A DNA stretch of 64,000 nt from assembly GCA_022496205.1 (NCBI GenBank), contig WTXD01000003.1, forward strand, positions 434,001 to 498,000, given 5' to 3'. Source of the DNA: Gloeopeniophorella convolvens (Eukaryota; Basidiomycota; Agaricomycetes; Russulales). The notes under the pieces were generated by a model. The model did not search any database. It saw only the letters and a list, made by a program, of their open reading frames with translations, and had not been told where the DNA came from. The position numbers and the translations under genes are program-made. Positions 23,901 to 34,401 of the stretch are shown piece by piece. Each line of letters begins with the position of its first letter. The first letter of the stretch is position 1.

Positions 23901-25800
23901 CGCATCATACTGCAGGTAGCGCCCGCAGTACTCTATGGACTATTACCTGCGCCTGCATGGAAAGCATGGATGGCGCTATGCCGTGTAGCACCTTTGATCT
24001 TCCAGCCCAGGATTGAATCTATCGATGAGTACATCGTGCGTGTATGGTCCTCATTCGTGATTCGTTTTCACTCAATCCTCCATTGTAAATCCTATAGACC
24101 AACATCCGAGCTTGTATCAACGATTTCCTCGTGGCGACAGCTCTATGGTCCGTGAGGTGGTTTAATAAACCAAAGTTCCACATCCTCCTGCACCTTCCCG
24201 CCCATGTCACCCGATTTGGCCCTCCGTTGCTCACAGCAACTGAAGGCTTTGAGTCCTTTAACCACGTCATCCGTTTGCGAAGCATCCACTCGAACCGCCA
24301 AGCCCCAAGCAAAGACATCGGGCGTGCTATGAATTTCATGCATGCCACACGCCATCTGGTTAGCGGCGGTGTCGTGTTTGAGAAAGAAGGCGACACTTCT
24401 TCTCGACGCCGCGCAGGGCCTGGCGTCCTTGAATTGGCCAACGATGAAGAGTTTTCTCGGTTTCTTGGTATCCAGCAAGTTCATGAACGCGCGAACGCAT
24501 CCTCCCAGCATTTCAATAGTACGTGTTTGACCACACGTGCGGTGCAGTGCATCCGATCTCACAATGTATCACTCTCACAGAATCCCGTGAGCCACAAGTC
24601 GTCACATGGGCTGAGACGCTAGCCTGGAAAACTGCGCGCCTGTCGTGCCCCAGCCAGCTCGTCCTTACAACGGTATCGTACCGTGCATTTCAGCTTATCA
24701 ACAAAGACGCAGCGCGCGTGGGGTCTTTCGTAATGCACATCAAAGGATCGAAGACACGCCTTGCGCGAGTGATCGAAATACTCGGAACAGAGGATATGCC
24801 TCTTTTTGTGGTCGTACAGGAGTGGGATGTCCTGGACGAGGACGTCAAATACCTCATGCCAGCTGTGGCGCCTTCATCAAGTCCCCATTCGTATCATCTT
24901 GCAAAGGCAGAGGTAGCATGTTGAACTCCTCCTGATTGTGACAGGTCACCAAACTAACTCGACAAACAGGATGTCTTATGCACCGCTCACACCTTCCACA
25001 ACTGCTCGAAACACTCCTGCAAGCCGGAGCGCACACGCCGGGTTCGCCAAGAGCGTGAAGATACAGGCATGCTGGAAGACGAAGTCACACACGCGACAGA
25101 CCCCGATGACAGAGTCCTTAATCTCGCCCAGATGCACAGCGCTCAGGTACTCCATGCTTTTCGAAGTTTCGCAACGTGGTTCGAAACCCCAACACATCAA
25201 CTGCTTAGGGAGCACTTGATGCCAGATGCCTGTGACCCCACTCATGACGAGACTCTGCACAACGTTGCTTCTGACGTGCTATACGGTACTTCCAGCCCAG
25301 GGGCGGCCGCGGAAATCTTAAATGCAATGCCTCCTCCTCATGTCCCTTCGACGCCTTCAAGGCCCTCTCGTACCATTCCCGCGACGACTGCCATGCGTTT
25401 CCCCAGCCTTAACACGACACCCTTGACATCCCCCACAACCAACATGCCTGCACGAACTCACAATACCCAGTCGAGGCGCGTTGGACACCCTGTAGACGAT
25501 GAGCAAGTCAGTTTTCCCTTCTTTCCCACCCATCACTTTGGCACTGTCACACCACGCCGTAAACGAGCCCATGAGGAAGAATCGCCGAGAAACGCCAAAC
25601 AGCGCGCCATTCCTAGCACACCGAACCCTGGGCCAAGTATACCAGCTGCGCAAGCGCGAGCACGGGGGGCAGGACGAGGCCGCGTTCGGGGACCGGGTAC
25701 ACGAGCCCGCGGACGCAGACACGGACACGGAGGGGGTGAGACCGGTACTCATTGGGACGATAATTTTGCAATAGTCCAATGGGTACCGCCAGAAACGTAG
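20977..25800 (+). mobile_element. Transposon-encoded protein, basidiomycete class II type, degraded
   Basis: A long multi-exon gene starting MPNLAIPTLGLEATQL. It has an N-terminal C2H2-like finger (CKICDNC...HEDTQRH), acidic linkers, and a core I associate with large basidiomycete DNA-transposon proteins: LPIFLYCDDTSGNMSKRW, YNIHFLCTSNLASPLEM, DTPVEILHVVLLGVAKYFW, WFNKPKFHILLHLPAHV and TEGFESFNHVIR. The last exon (25069-25800) is disordered and ends in an Arg/Gly-rich tail. Frame breaks occur near 22274 and 22371, and another near 22590. The exact superfamily (Plavaka/CACTA-like or other) cannot be fixed by eye, and no terminal inverted repeats were found. Its position between protease copies C and D suggests insertion into the array. 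Confidence 0.65.
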
Positions 25801-26341
25801 GGCCATTGCGGATGGCGCGCAGCCTGTGTCCCAAGTGAATTCCTGAGGATGCACAAGTCGCGCACCCCGCCGACCACGGATCTCGGACTCCCAACCGGCC
25901 CGGCCCCCGCACCCTCATTTCTGACCCTCCCAACTCTGCACCGTTCGCTTCACTCTGTCCTTCCCATTGTCCAATCACCTCAAGAATTTGTATAAAGCAG
26001 ACTTTAATAGCCGCATACAATAATCTACAATATGAACCACGCACAATATGAATCACGCGCGATGCAATTCTAATGCACGCATATAACATTTCTTGTCCTC
26101 CTATTACTAATGCTGCAATTCGTCGCTCGGGCCTCTGCGCATCCTCAAGAGTCGGTAGAGGAATACATTACCTTCCCCAACTATTTGCTGTACTTGAAAG
26201 AGATTGAGCGAGAAACCGGGGCTGCGTGAACAAACTCTGAGCTGGAGGCAATCAGTGGGGCGGATGTCTCCGATCCGTGATCGAGAGCACACTGAAGGCT
26301 CGATCACCTGCGCAGACTACTTCTTGCTCACTTGATCATCC
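25801..26341. other. Intergenic
   Basis: No gene seen. Probably the 3' flank of the transposon gene and the promoter of the next gene. Confidence 0.45.
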
Positions 26342-27341
26342 ATGGTTTCCTCCGCCGACGTTGTCCCAAAGCCAGGGAAGCCCGGTGTTCTTGTGGTAGA
26401 GTTGGGGCCAGGAGCGAGGCCCCAGCGCCGTGCAGCGAGAGTGTCTACAACAACCACGCAGGCGTGAGTAAAATTTTATCAAGGATGATGTGGAGACTAA
26501 CGCGGCACGTCAGTCTCTTTGATGACGGTGGCCCTCTGGATAGTCAGACCACGGAATCACAAACATATCCAGATGCTGCTGAATGCAGCGATGATGCGGT
26601 TCAGCCCGCATGGGACCCTGGCTGCGACAGTGAGTGCCGACGCTTGAATCCTGAATCACGCGGGTATCACTCACCAAACTCAGGCATATCTGACGAGCAC
26701 GAATGCTGTGAATGCGTGCAGAACGAAGAGCACGTTTTGGAGTTCTCCGTGTCCCAACTCGAGCGCAAGGTGAAAGATCTTGAGACAGAACTAGAAAGGG
26801 CGCGATGGGCGGCCGAGCGTGAGGCCAAGGTGGCGGAATTCCTGCATAGGGAGTGGAAGAAAAGTGATGAGATCCTCGTGGAGATGCTCATGAGTGAGGA
26901 CATCCCGCGACAGACGCTCCAACTTAGGCTGATCGGCGAGCGAAACGATGTGAGAGGCACGTTCATTAACTGACGCGATTTTATGCTCACCCAGACGCAC
27001 ACAACGTGATAGCCACGCTGGTTCCGATTCACGCTCGGGATGAAGGAACAGCTCTACCACCAGAAGTGGACCGAGGCAGATAATAAGCTGCGTGCCACAC
27101 AAGACGAGCTGAAACACGCCCAAGACGAGATCGAGAACCTGAAATTGCAAGTACAGCTCCTCGAAGAAGCCGCCAAGCCTCATGCCGAGAGCAGCACCGG
27201 CCGTAGTCTCAAGGTGAGTACACTGAGGACTGCTGTACATTTCGAGGCGGAACTGACTTTGGGGTGATATAGCGGGGTGTCCTGGGGCTGGAGGAACACA
27301 CCGGGTCGCCAGGAAAGAGGCCCCGGGTGGATGAGTGCTGA
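26342..27341 (+). CDS. Unrecognised coiled-coil protein with C-terminal basic motif
   Basis: The ATG at 26342 gives MVSSADVVPKPGKPG. Introns at about 26464-26513 (branch sequence ACTAAC), 26630-26683 (54 nt, in frame, so retention is possible), 26950-27017 and 27213-27272 join in phase. The protein has a Cys pair cluster (HECCEC), then two long heptad-rich helices: LERKVKDLETELERARWAAE and, after the next intron, KLRATQDELKHAQDEIENLK. It ends SPGKRPRVDEC, which looks like a nuclear localisation signal. No family recognised. It may be a cargo or partner of the neighbouring transposon-type gene or a lineage-specific nuclear protein. Clean splicing argues that it is expressed. Confidence 0.6.
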
Positions 27342-28042
27342 GCACTGAGCGCCGAGCGCCGACAGGGTGCAGGCGCGGGATCCGGAATGACGAAAACAGC
27401 ACGGCGCAGGACGGACAATGCAGAGGGGTCGCATCGCACGTGGCGTGGAAGCATCCGAGAAGCGCTGGACATTGAACATTGACCCGCCACTGCGCCGCGT
27501 GACGGGGCGCTAAGTTGTATTTCGGTCTTCGCATACCTCCCATGTCCCTTGTCGCTTTCCACATGTTGTATGCAACCCTCGACTGGAGCCTCTGATGTGA
27601 CATTGTCATGGACACCTCTCAACCGTATCTCCTATGTCTCCAACTAGCCAGGGACCTGTCAACAACTCTTTCGCTCTTGAGCGCTGAGCGCCCACCCCTT
27701 CAAGTGCATGGTGGCACGACTTGAGACTGGCTTGAGGCTCCCACTTGAATAAACACGCTCTGTGTGTTGGACACAAAAGACTGCTACATCAATCACATCA
27801 TGTCTCTGGACAAAAACACTGCGAGGGTCATCTCAGGCATTTATGGAGCTGTCTCGCGCTGAGCGTTTCATTGGCACGCCTGAAGGGCCATGCCGACTGG
27901 GCCGCATTGATTCGTCTTGAGCGGCAGCAATCGACTCACGGAGGAACAGTGATGTGCCACGTGCTGCGGTGGCAGAGCCACAACGTGCAAAAATTTCACC
28001 CTTTGTCTCATCCTCTGTGCTGCCATTCTCTCGCACTTCAAA
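27342..28042. other. Intergenic with GAGCGCC-type heptamers
   Basis: Short clusters of GAGCGCY repeats at 27337-27362 and 27680-27692. No gene seen. Confidence 0.45.
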
Positions 28043-29562
28043 ATGCCGCCGCTCACTCCTCAGGCGTCCTTCACGATCTCGGACTTGCAGTCGCGAAGTT
28101 CGGGTAATAGTCAGAGTTCTCTGTCGCTGACCCAAACGCGCTCATCACAGTCCTTCCAATCAACTGGGAGCCCTACTGGGTTCTCTGCGAGCAACCCTTT
28201 GGGAGGGTATGCTACGACCGGGACCACAACACCGGCCTTTACGGTAGGAGGACTAGGAGACCTGGACAACGACTTGGACGGCATACTGGCCGACCGTCAC
28301 AGTGATCATATCAATAGGCGCACGGTGGTGCAAGCCCAGTACATCGACCAACTCGTCTCGACCCTTGGACTCCACACCCCGGCCCGTCTTCTATTGCACG
28401 ATTTCGCAAAGGTGAGTGTGTTCAGTGCCGCATACATTACTCTATACTCATTCAGCTCTTCGCCAGATCGCTACCACTCGTGCCGAAATTTTCCAAGCCG
28501 CGCTCAGCATGTCCGTCCGGTTGCAAACCGAAAGCTTGCTGGACCAAACAAAGCAAATCATCGAGGACATCAAGGACATCAAGAAGAGCACGGAGACGAC
28601 CTGGTCGCTCAACGAACTCCAGGAGGACGCGCTGCGCCAAATTATGGCGCACTCCCTGATACAGCCCGTGAACTCTTACAAGAAGACGTTGATCCCACGC
28701 ATCGAGGTATGCTACGATTGTGACCATCAACCCAAGTGAGATCTGACGATGTTGTGCTTAGCAATGGTTGGACACACACGCCGAAGACAAGCTGCAGATG
28801 TCCGATTACAAGGAGAACATTATCAAGCAACAGGCCGTGCGGGCATTCATCAGCGCTCACCAGCATGGTGATCGCAGCAATTTGAGAACTAAGGTCAGTC
28901 ACAACTATTGTATGCTCCGTCCACGAGCCTTGTTAAATCGAGTTAGATTTTTGCTTCTATCGAAGCAAAGGAATCGATTACCCGCTTTTCGGAGAAAATG
29001 ATCAAGCTATACTACAAAGGCCGTGATGATTCATTCACGCTCAAGGGAATCCATGCGCAGATGGCCCTCGCGGTATGTCTTTGGCACACACGTGCATTGA
29101 AGACTCCCCGGCTTACATACCCTCAACTAGCGTCAGATCACACGTTCCATACTGAAGAAGGGCCTCGGAAAAGGCGAAGAAACTCACTTCTGGGAGCATA
29201 TGGAGAACGAGCTCCAGAAGCTCACCAAGTCATATGGCCACAGCCGCAACAAAGGTGGCTGGGCTGCGTGAGTGCTGCGTGTATGAGCATTGTCACCCGG
29301 AGCTGACACGCACAACTATCATTCATGCAGATGGTACGAAACTATCATATCGCGCGAGATGGCGGCAGACAAGGCTGCCGCGGAAGGGTCTGCCACCACA
29401 TCACGCAAGCGGAAGCGTGGGGTCGACCCGCTCGATCTCGGGGATCTCAGCGGCATCCCGGACACGGACGAAAGAGACACGCTGGACGGTTTCAACCCTA
29501 CCGAAGCTGCTGGGGACGAGGACGCGGGAGACCAGCAGTACCACAACGATGAGAATGAGTAG
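28043..29562 (+). CDS. Unrecognised six-exon protein, helical core, acidic tail with basic NLS
   Basis: The ATG at 28043 opens a Ser-rich segment (MPPLTPQASFTISDLQSRSS), followed by RTVVQAQYIDQLVSTLGLH and a mostly helical core: IATTRAEIFQAALSMSVRL, DIKDIKKSTETTWSLNEL, QWLDTHAEDKLQMSDYKEN and KKGLGKGEETHFWEHMENEL. After the last intron come WYETIISREMAADKAAA, the basic SRKRKRG and an acidic C-terminus ending YHNDENE. Introns near 28410-28469, 28708-28762, 28893-28947, 29072-29131 and 29269-29331 keep phase, so the gene looks intact. I have seen VQAQYI...HDFAK-type hypothetical proteins in agaricomycetes but know no function. It sits between the transposon gene and protease D. Confidence 0.65.
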
Positions 29563-30597
29563 GCGTCAGTTGTTGAGACCACAAAAGAGCAGCACTGCTG
29601 GTGTCAATATTGTAGTGGCTGCTTTGTACGAAACCATATTCCATACTTCGGTTTTCAGTGAAATACACGGATGCGGTTTCTTTCCATCAAAGATGTGACC
29701 CCAGGGCCCCGCGGTGCACCCACCGCAAGCACCGCAAGCACAGCCGCGAGCACCACGAACGTGACCGTGAGCACTGCGGTCCTAGCCCAAAGGGGGCAGT
29801 TCAATGATTCAAGCCCAGCCGTTGCAATCGTCGAATTTCAGCGTTTTCAATCGATGTTCTCAATGCCTGGCCGCTAACTATCATCTCACTAGATCCGAAC
29901 GCGTGAAATCATAGATTTCGGATATCGCTTAGAAACCGCGTTGCGGCCGCTGGCAGTGTACCCCATGGCCGTACACAATCCAAATATAGGATGCACTGCA
30001 CGTATAGCGATTCGGGCCGCGAACCTAAGGGCATAATTGTGCCTAGATCCAGAACATGTAGTAGCGCCGAGTTATACATGGTTGCCATCGTTAGTGCAGT
30101 GATAGATAAGAGGCTCGGTCGCCAGTCTAGCGCCGAGCTGATCCGCGCCGCGGTACCGTGACCTCATTGCCGCGACACCCCGGCGGTCGCGCCAAGGCTG
30201 CAGCCCGCAGCCTTTGGCAATACTTAGACCCTCCGAGTCCGACGTATTCGACAAGCACCGTAAGCATGGCTCGCGCTTCCATGGTTCACTAGTGCAATTT
30301 AGCCGCAATTCACAGCGCAACGAGGCCGATTACACGCCACGAAAGCATATCTTTTCCAAGCGACACTCGTGCATGTACTATGTAGTCCATTCTGCCTGTC
30401 GACCACAATGATACGTCGCCATGGCCGTCTTGGCCAGTATCTCGCACTAGCGTCCTCGGCTCTCGCTGTGCGCTGTTCTGGGCGCGCAGCGTATAAGGGC
30501 TGCCCCGCTTGCTACGCCGCTCCAACGACACCTCTCCCTATCAGAGACCGTCTCGTCTTCACTTGCTCCCGCTGTCCCTCGTCTGTCCTTTCTCGCT
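29563..30597. other. Intergenic before protease D
   Basis: Contains a short degenerate repeat of ACCGCAAGCAC-like units at 29715-29790 and the protease D promoter. No gene seen. Confidence 0.5.
30492..30499 (+). promoter_or_regulatory. TATA box of protease D
   Basis: TATAAGGG, 106 bp before the ATG at 30598, the same spacing as in gene B. Confidence 0.6.
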
Positions 30598-32187
30598 ATG
30601 CATCTCTCGTCCGCCTTCGTGTTGCTCGCTCTATCACTCCTTTCATCCGCGATGCCGCTCTCTCTCGACGGTCATGCCAATCGCCCCCGTGGCTTAGCTG
30701 TCCCTATCTCAAAACGCAGCAACTTCCGTCGTACCGATGGGTCTGTCGACACCGATGTACTTCAAAAAAGCACCCAGTCTTCAGTGGAGTGAGTTTTTTG
30801 TGCATTTTTTCTTGCCCGCAGTTCCCCATGCTGATTCTGTGACCAGAAAAATTCACGATGGCTTCGTTGCCTACTTGGCGAATACTGGCTCTCCCCACCC
30901 TCTAGCTGTTGACCTCGAGCCCCTCAAGAAGAGGGATACCGGAGCTGTCCCGCTCAAGGACGCCGGAGAGGACCTTTGGTACGGCCCCATTCAAGTTGGG
31001 ACGCCCCCCAAATCCTTCACTGGTGAGTCAGCGCGGCTGGGTAAAGTCAGGAATTAATGGGATTTCTGCGCTGCAGTGGACTTCGATACCGGGAGCAGCG
31101 ACCTGTTCCTTCCCTCTTCGACGTGTGGCAGCTCGTGCAAGGGTCATTCGACGTACGACCCGAGTGCGAGCTCTACCTCTGCCGACCGTCATGCACAGTT
31201 CTCGTTGGCATACGGCGACGGCTCCACGGTTAAAGGCGAACAGTACACCGACAATGTATCGCTTGACGGCCTGACTGTGAGCCATCTCTGTTGCGCGCTT
31301 GGAGCATCGCTCACAAGTCTTGTCGTAGGCCGCCAATCAGGTCCTTGGTGCCGCATCGCAGTATTCCGACTCATTCGACGGATTCCCGGCAGACGGTCTT
31401 ATGGGGATGGGATTCCAAGAAATCTCCCAATACAATGCCCCTCCGGTTTTCCAGACCCTCATCGCACAAAGTCAAGTAGACTCCCCGGTGTTCAGCTTCA
31501 AGCTTGCCGACAAAGGATCCGAACTTTTCCTCGGCGGCGTCAATCCTGGACTTTACGCTGGCGACTTTACTTACGTCGATGTTACTACAAAGGTGCGCCA
31601 GGCATCCACATCTCGTATGCTGCCTTTTGATAATCGCGATTCGGGACAGGGTTATTGGCAAACGAACATTGACGAGATCACCGTCGGCAAGAGCCAGTCC
31701 GAAGCGATAACCTCTACCAAGAGCGTCATCATCGACACTGGTACTACCATGATCATTGGTGACTCGCGGGGCATTCAAGCACTGTACGCAAAAATCCCGG
31801 GGTCTGCACCCTACCAAAGTGGACGTGGTTTCTATACAAGTACGCCCCATCTTGGCGCGGTTTCGTCGGTTCCTGACCGACCGTTCAGTACCCTGCAACT
31901 CCAACACGCCGATCTTCTTTACCTTTGGCGGGAAATCGTTTGAGATATCTCCCGACACTTTCAATCTTGGAAGAGTCTCGGGCGGTAACTGTCTCGGTGG
32001 TGCTGCTTTCAACGACAAACTTGCTGCAAGTGAGTCCAGGCGGTTAAAAATGTGAATACACGTCTTACTGATGCCTTCACCCTTGCTACAAGATGGATTC
32101 TGGATTATCGGCGATGTGTTCCTCCGCAACGTCTACACAGCATTCGACGTCGGCCAGACTCGGATTGGGTTTGCTAACCTCGCGTAG
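30598..32187 (+). CDS. Secreted aspartic protease D (polyporopepsin type), intact
   Basis: Close paralogue of C with the same exon plan. The signal peptide is MHLSSAFVLLALSLLSSAMP and the propeptide carries SKRSNFRRTDGS. Exon 2 reads LWYGPIQVGTPPKSFT. Active-site motifs VDFDTGSSDLFLP and VIIDTGTTMIIGD are complete, the flap is YGDGSTVKGE, and the last exon reads [20 protein letters not shown], ending FANLA at 32187. Introns are short and in phase, for example 31594-31651 before GYWQTNIDEITV. A typical TATA box lies 106 bp upstream. No lesion found. Expected to be an extracellular acid protease. Confidence 0.9.
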
Positions 32188-32380
32188 CTCTGTTTCGCCG
32201 TGGGCGAGGCTTGTTGTTTGTATCCCTCGACCGGGCACAGGTTTCGTGCGGATCTAGTGGTTGTCTTCAATATCTGTCTCTGTACCTAACCCACAGTCCA
32301 TGGATCATTAGAATTACAAACATCTACACGTAGAAGAGGCATCACGCCCAACGAATTACAGCCTTGGGTCGTACTTAAAC

Positions 32381-33356
32381 TTAAGCTATTTCGAAAAATA
32401 AAACCTCCGCGACGCTGCTTCCAGTGTTCTCGATGGTCACAGCTGCCCCACCAGGCGCAGTGACGTAGAGTCCGTCTCCTTCCCGCAACGCGGCGTCCTG
32501 TGCGCCAGCCGCACCCACTCGCACGGCGTTGCCGGATGCCTGCTTCGGGTTGTATCCAGACGTCTGCACTACGTGCACATACGCCTTGCGCGATGCGGAG
32601 GAGCTCAACTCGCGGATCAGCGACTTGCCCGGGGAGAGGAGCGTGGCGTAGAGCGAGAGCGGTGCATGCACCGGTGCGGGCCCAGCAGCCTCGCGCGCAT
32701 CCGAGACGCCCTTCTCCCCCACTGGCGCGACGACGTGCGCCCACGCGTCCCGCTTCTCCTCGTCGGTGAAGTGCCTGCGCCGCCGTCAGACCACGATGGC
32801 TATAGTGACCAACGGGAAGGGGCGTACCGCGTGAAGTAGGACGGCTTGAGGCCCGAGGTGGACGGCTTGGCCCAGATCTGGAGGAAGTGGACCTGCTTGT
32901 CCCCGTGTGCATGCTCGCTGTGCAGGATGCCCGTCCCAGCGGAGGTCATCTGCAGGTCGCCGCGCTTGAGCACCTCGGTGTTGCCCATCGAGTCGTTGCT
33001 GTGCGGCTCGTCAGGGACCAGCGACGTGCAGATGCAGCTAGAGGTAGACGTACTGCTGGAGCTCGCCCGAGACTACGTACGAGAAGATCTCGAACTCGCG
33101 GTGGCCGTGCGTGCCGAAGCCCGTGTGCGCCTCGACGCGGTCCTCGTGGAGCACGCGGAGACTCCCGAACTGTGCATGTTTGGGGTCATAGTAACTATCG
33201 CAGAGTGTATGTCAGTGTCCGGGACATCAGTCAGGGGCGTGAGGTTAGGGATACACACTCAGCGAAGTTGAAGGTGTGGAACGTCTTGAGCCAACCGTGG
33301 TCGCTGTTACCGCGCTCGGTGCTCGAACGCACGTCGAATTGAATGGAGGCGGACAT
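32381..33356 (-). CDS. Pirin family protein
   Basis: Pirins are double-barrel cupin proteins; members are nuclear cofactors or quercetin dioxygenases. The ATG at 33356 gives MSASIQFDVRSSTERGNSDH. The metal-binding cupin motif is present as VEAHTGFGTHGHREFEIFSY, with later His in GILHSEHAHGDKQVHFLQIW. An intron of about 50 nt splits ELQH and NDSMGNTEVLKRGDLQ; others lie after TFNFAE and after LKPSYFTR. The C-terminal cupin half runs from HFTDEEKRDAWAHVVAP to VAEVLFFEIA. Four exons, about 300 residues, normal for the family. Its place between proteases D and E appears incidental. Confidence 0.88.
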
Positions 33357-34401
33357 GGCAGATGTCGCGAGTGCTCTGGTTGTTGCCTGAAGACGAGCGA
33401 GAGAGGATGCAGAGGGCCTTAGGAGGTGGAATAGGAGGGACAGTTTCGCGACGCTGTTCTGAGTGTGGTGTTCGCTGGGTTGAGTGGAGGACCGATCGAA
33501 CTTCTGTTCGTCTTATATGCAAAGCCGATGTGAATTCAAGGCCAGTTTATGGCTACCGTACGAGCCTGTCGCTGACCGCGCGGCGACGAGCTTCCTCGGC
33601 ATCACGGTCGTTCTGCTCAGTGTCGCGCCGGCTGTGGCCGCCCTCGTCTTTCCTCATTTGGTGGACGAGTGCGCACGCTCCCACGGATGACACGCGCGCA
33701 TGACACTGTGCTGCCCCTTGCTGACAACGTTGACCTCGCTTACAGTTCCGAGTTCGACATGCGATCCAGGCCGCCATGAACCAGTCCATGCAAGAAAATG
33801 CTAACAAGATCTGCGTTTCGACTTTGCCTGCTTAGTGCAGCTCGGAAATATACCTTTATAAATTTGAAGGATCAAAGGTAGTAAGCATCTCAAAGCCGGC
33901 CTCGATGTCAGGTCAACTTTAGCCTTCCGATGGCTTCCGGCACCGGCCATGGAAGCATTGGGGGCATCATTCTCCTTTCTTCAGCTCCGGGTCCCCGCGC
34001 GCCTCCACGAAGCAAGCTTCGTTCCCCTCTCGGGCTGGCAACGATCCATATATATATATCCAGGGGCGACGCGCGACTTTTTCAGGTGGCTGTTGACGCT
34101 GGCCGAATCAATGTGCCGGTCTGGGCAGCTTGAAAGCGAGCCAGGCTCTCTCGCTAGTAGCGGCATCCAACTTCTAAAGCATGCGAGATTGCCCGGCCGG
34201 ATAGAATGACAACGCCGCGCACTCTGGGGGTGGGAGGGCGCGATGTGCCCCCAAGGGATCTGTTGACGGCGCCGGTGCAACATGAGCATATTTTCTGGCC
34301 CACATCTTCCTTGACTCCAGTATTGCGGTTCGCGCAAGTCAATGTACAACGATCAAACCACTCCAAAAAGTCGCCCTATCTTACATTTTATGCAGTGCCC
34401 G
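33357..34401. other. Intergenic between pirin and WW-like gene
   Basis: Promoter of pirin and 3' region of the next gene. Includes a short (TA)n run at 34047-34059. No gene seen. Confidence 0.5.

Noticed and set aside
27337..27362. GAGCGCC heptamers considered as a telomere-like or satellite array
   Set aside because: Only two to three imperfect units per site; too short for an array, reported instead as a dispersed motif.
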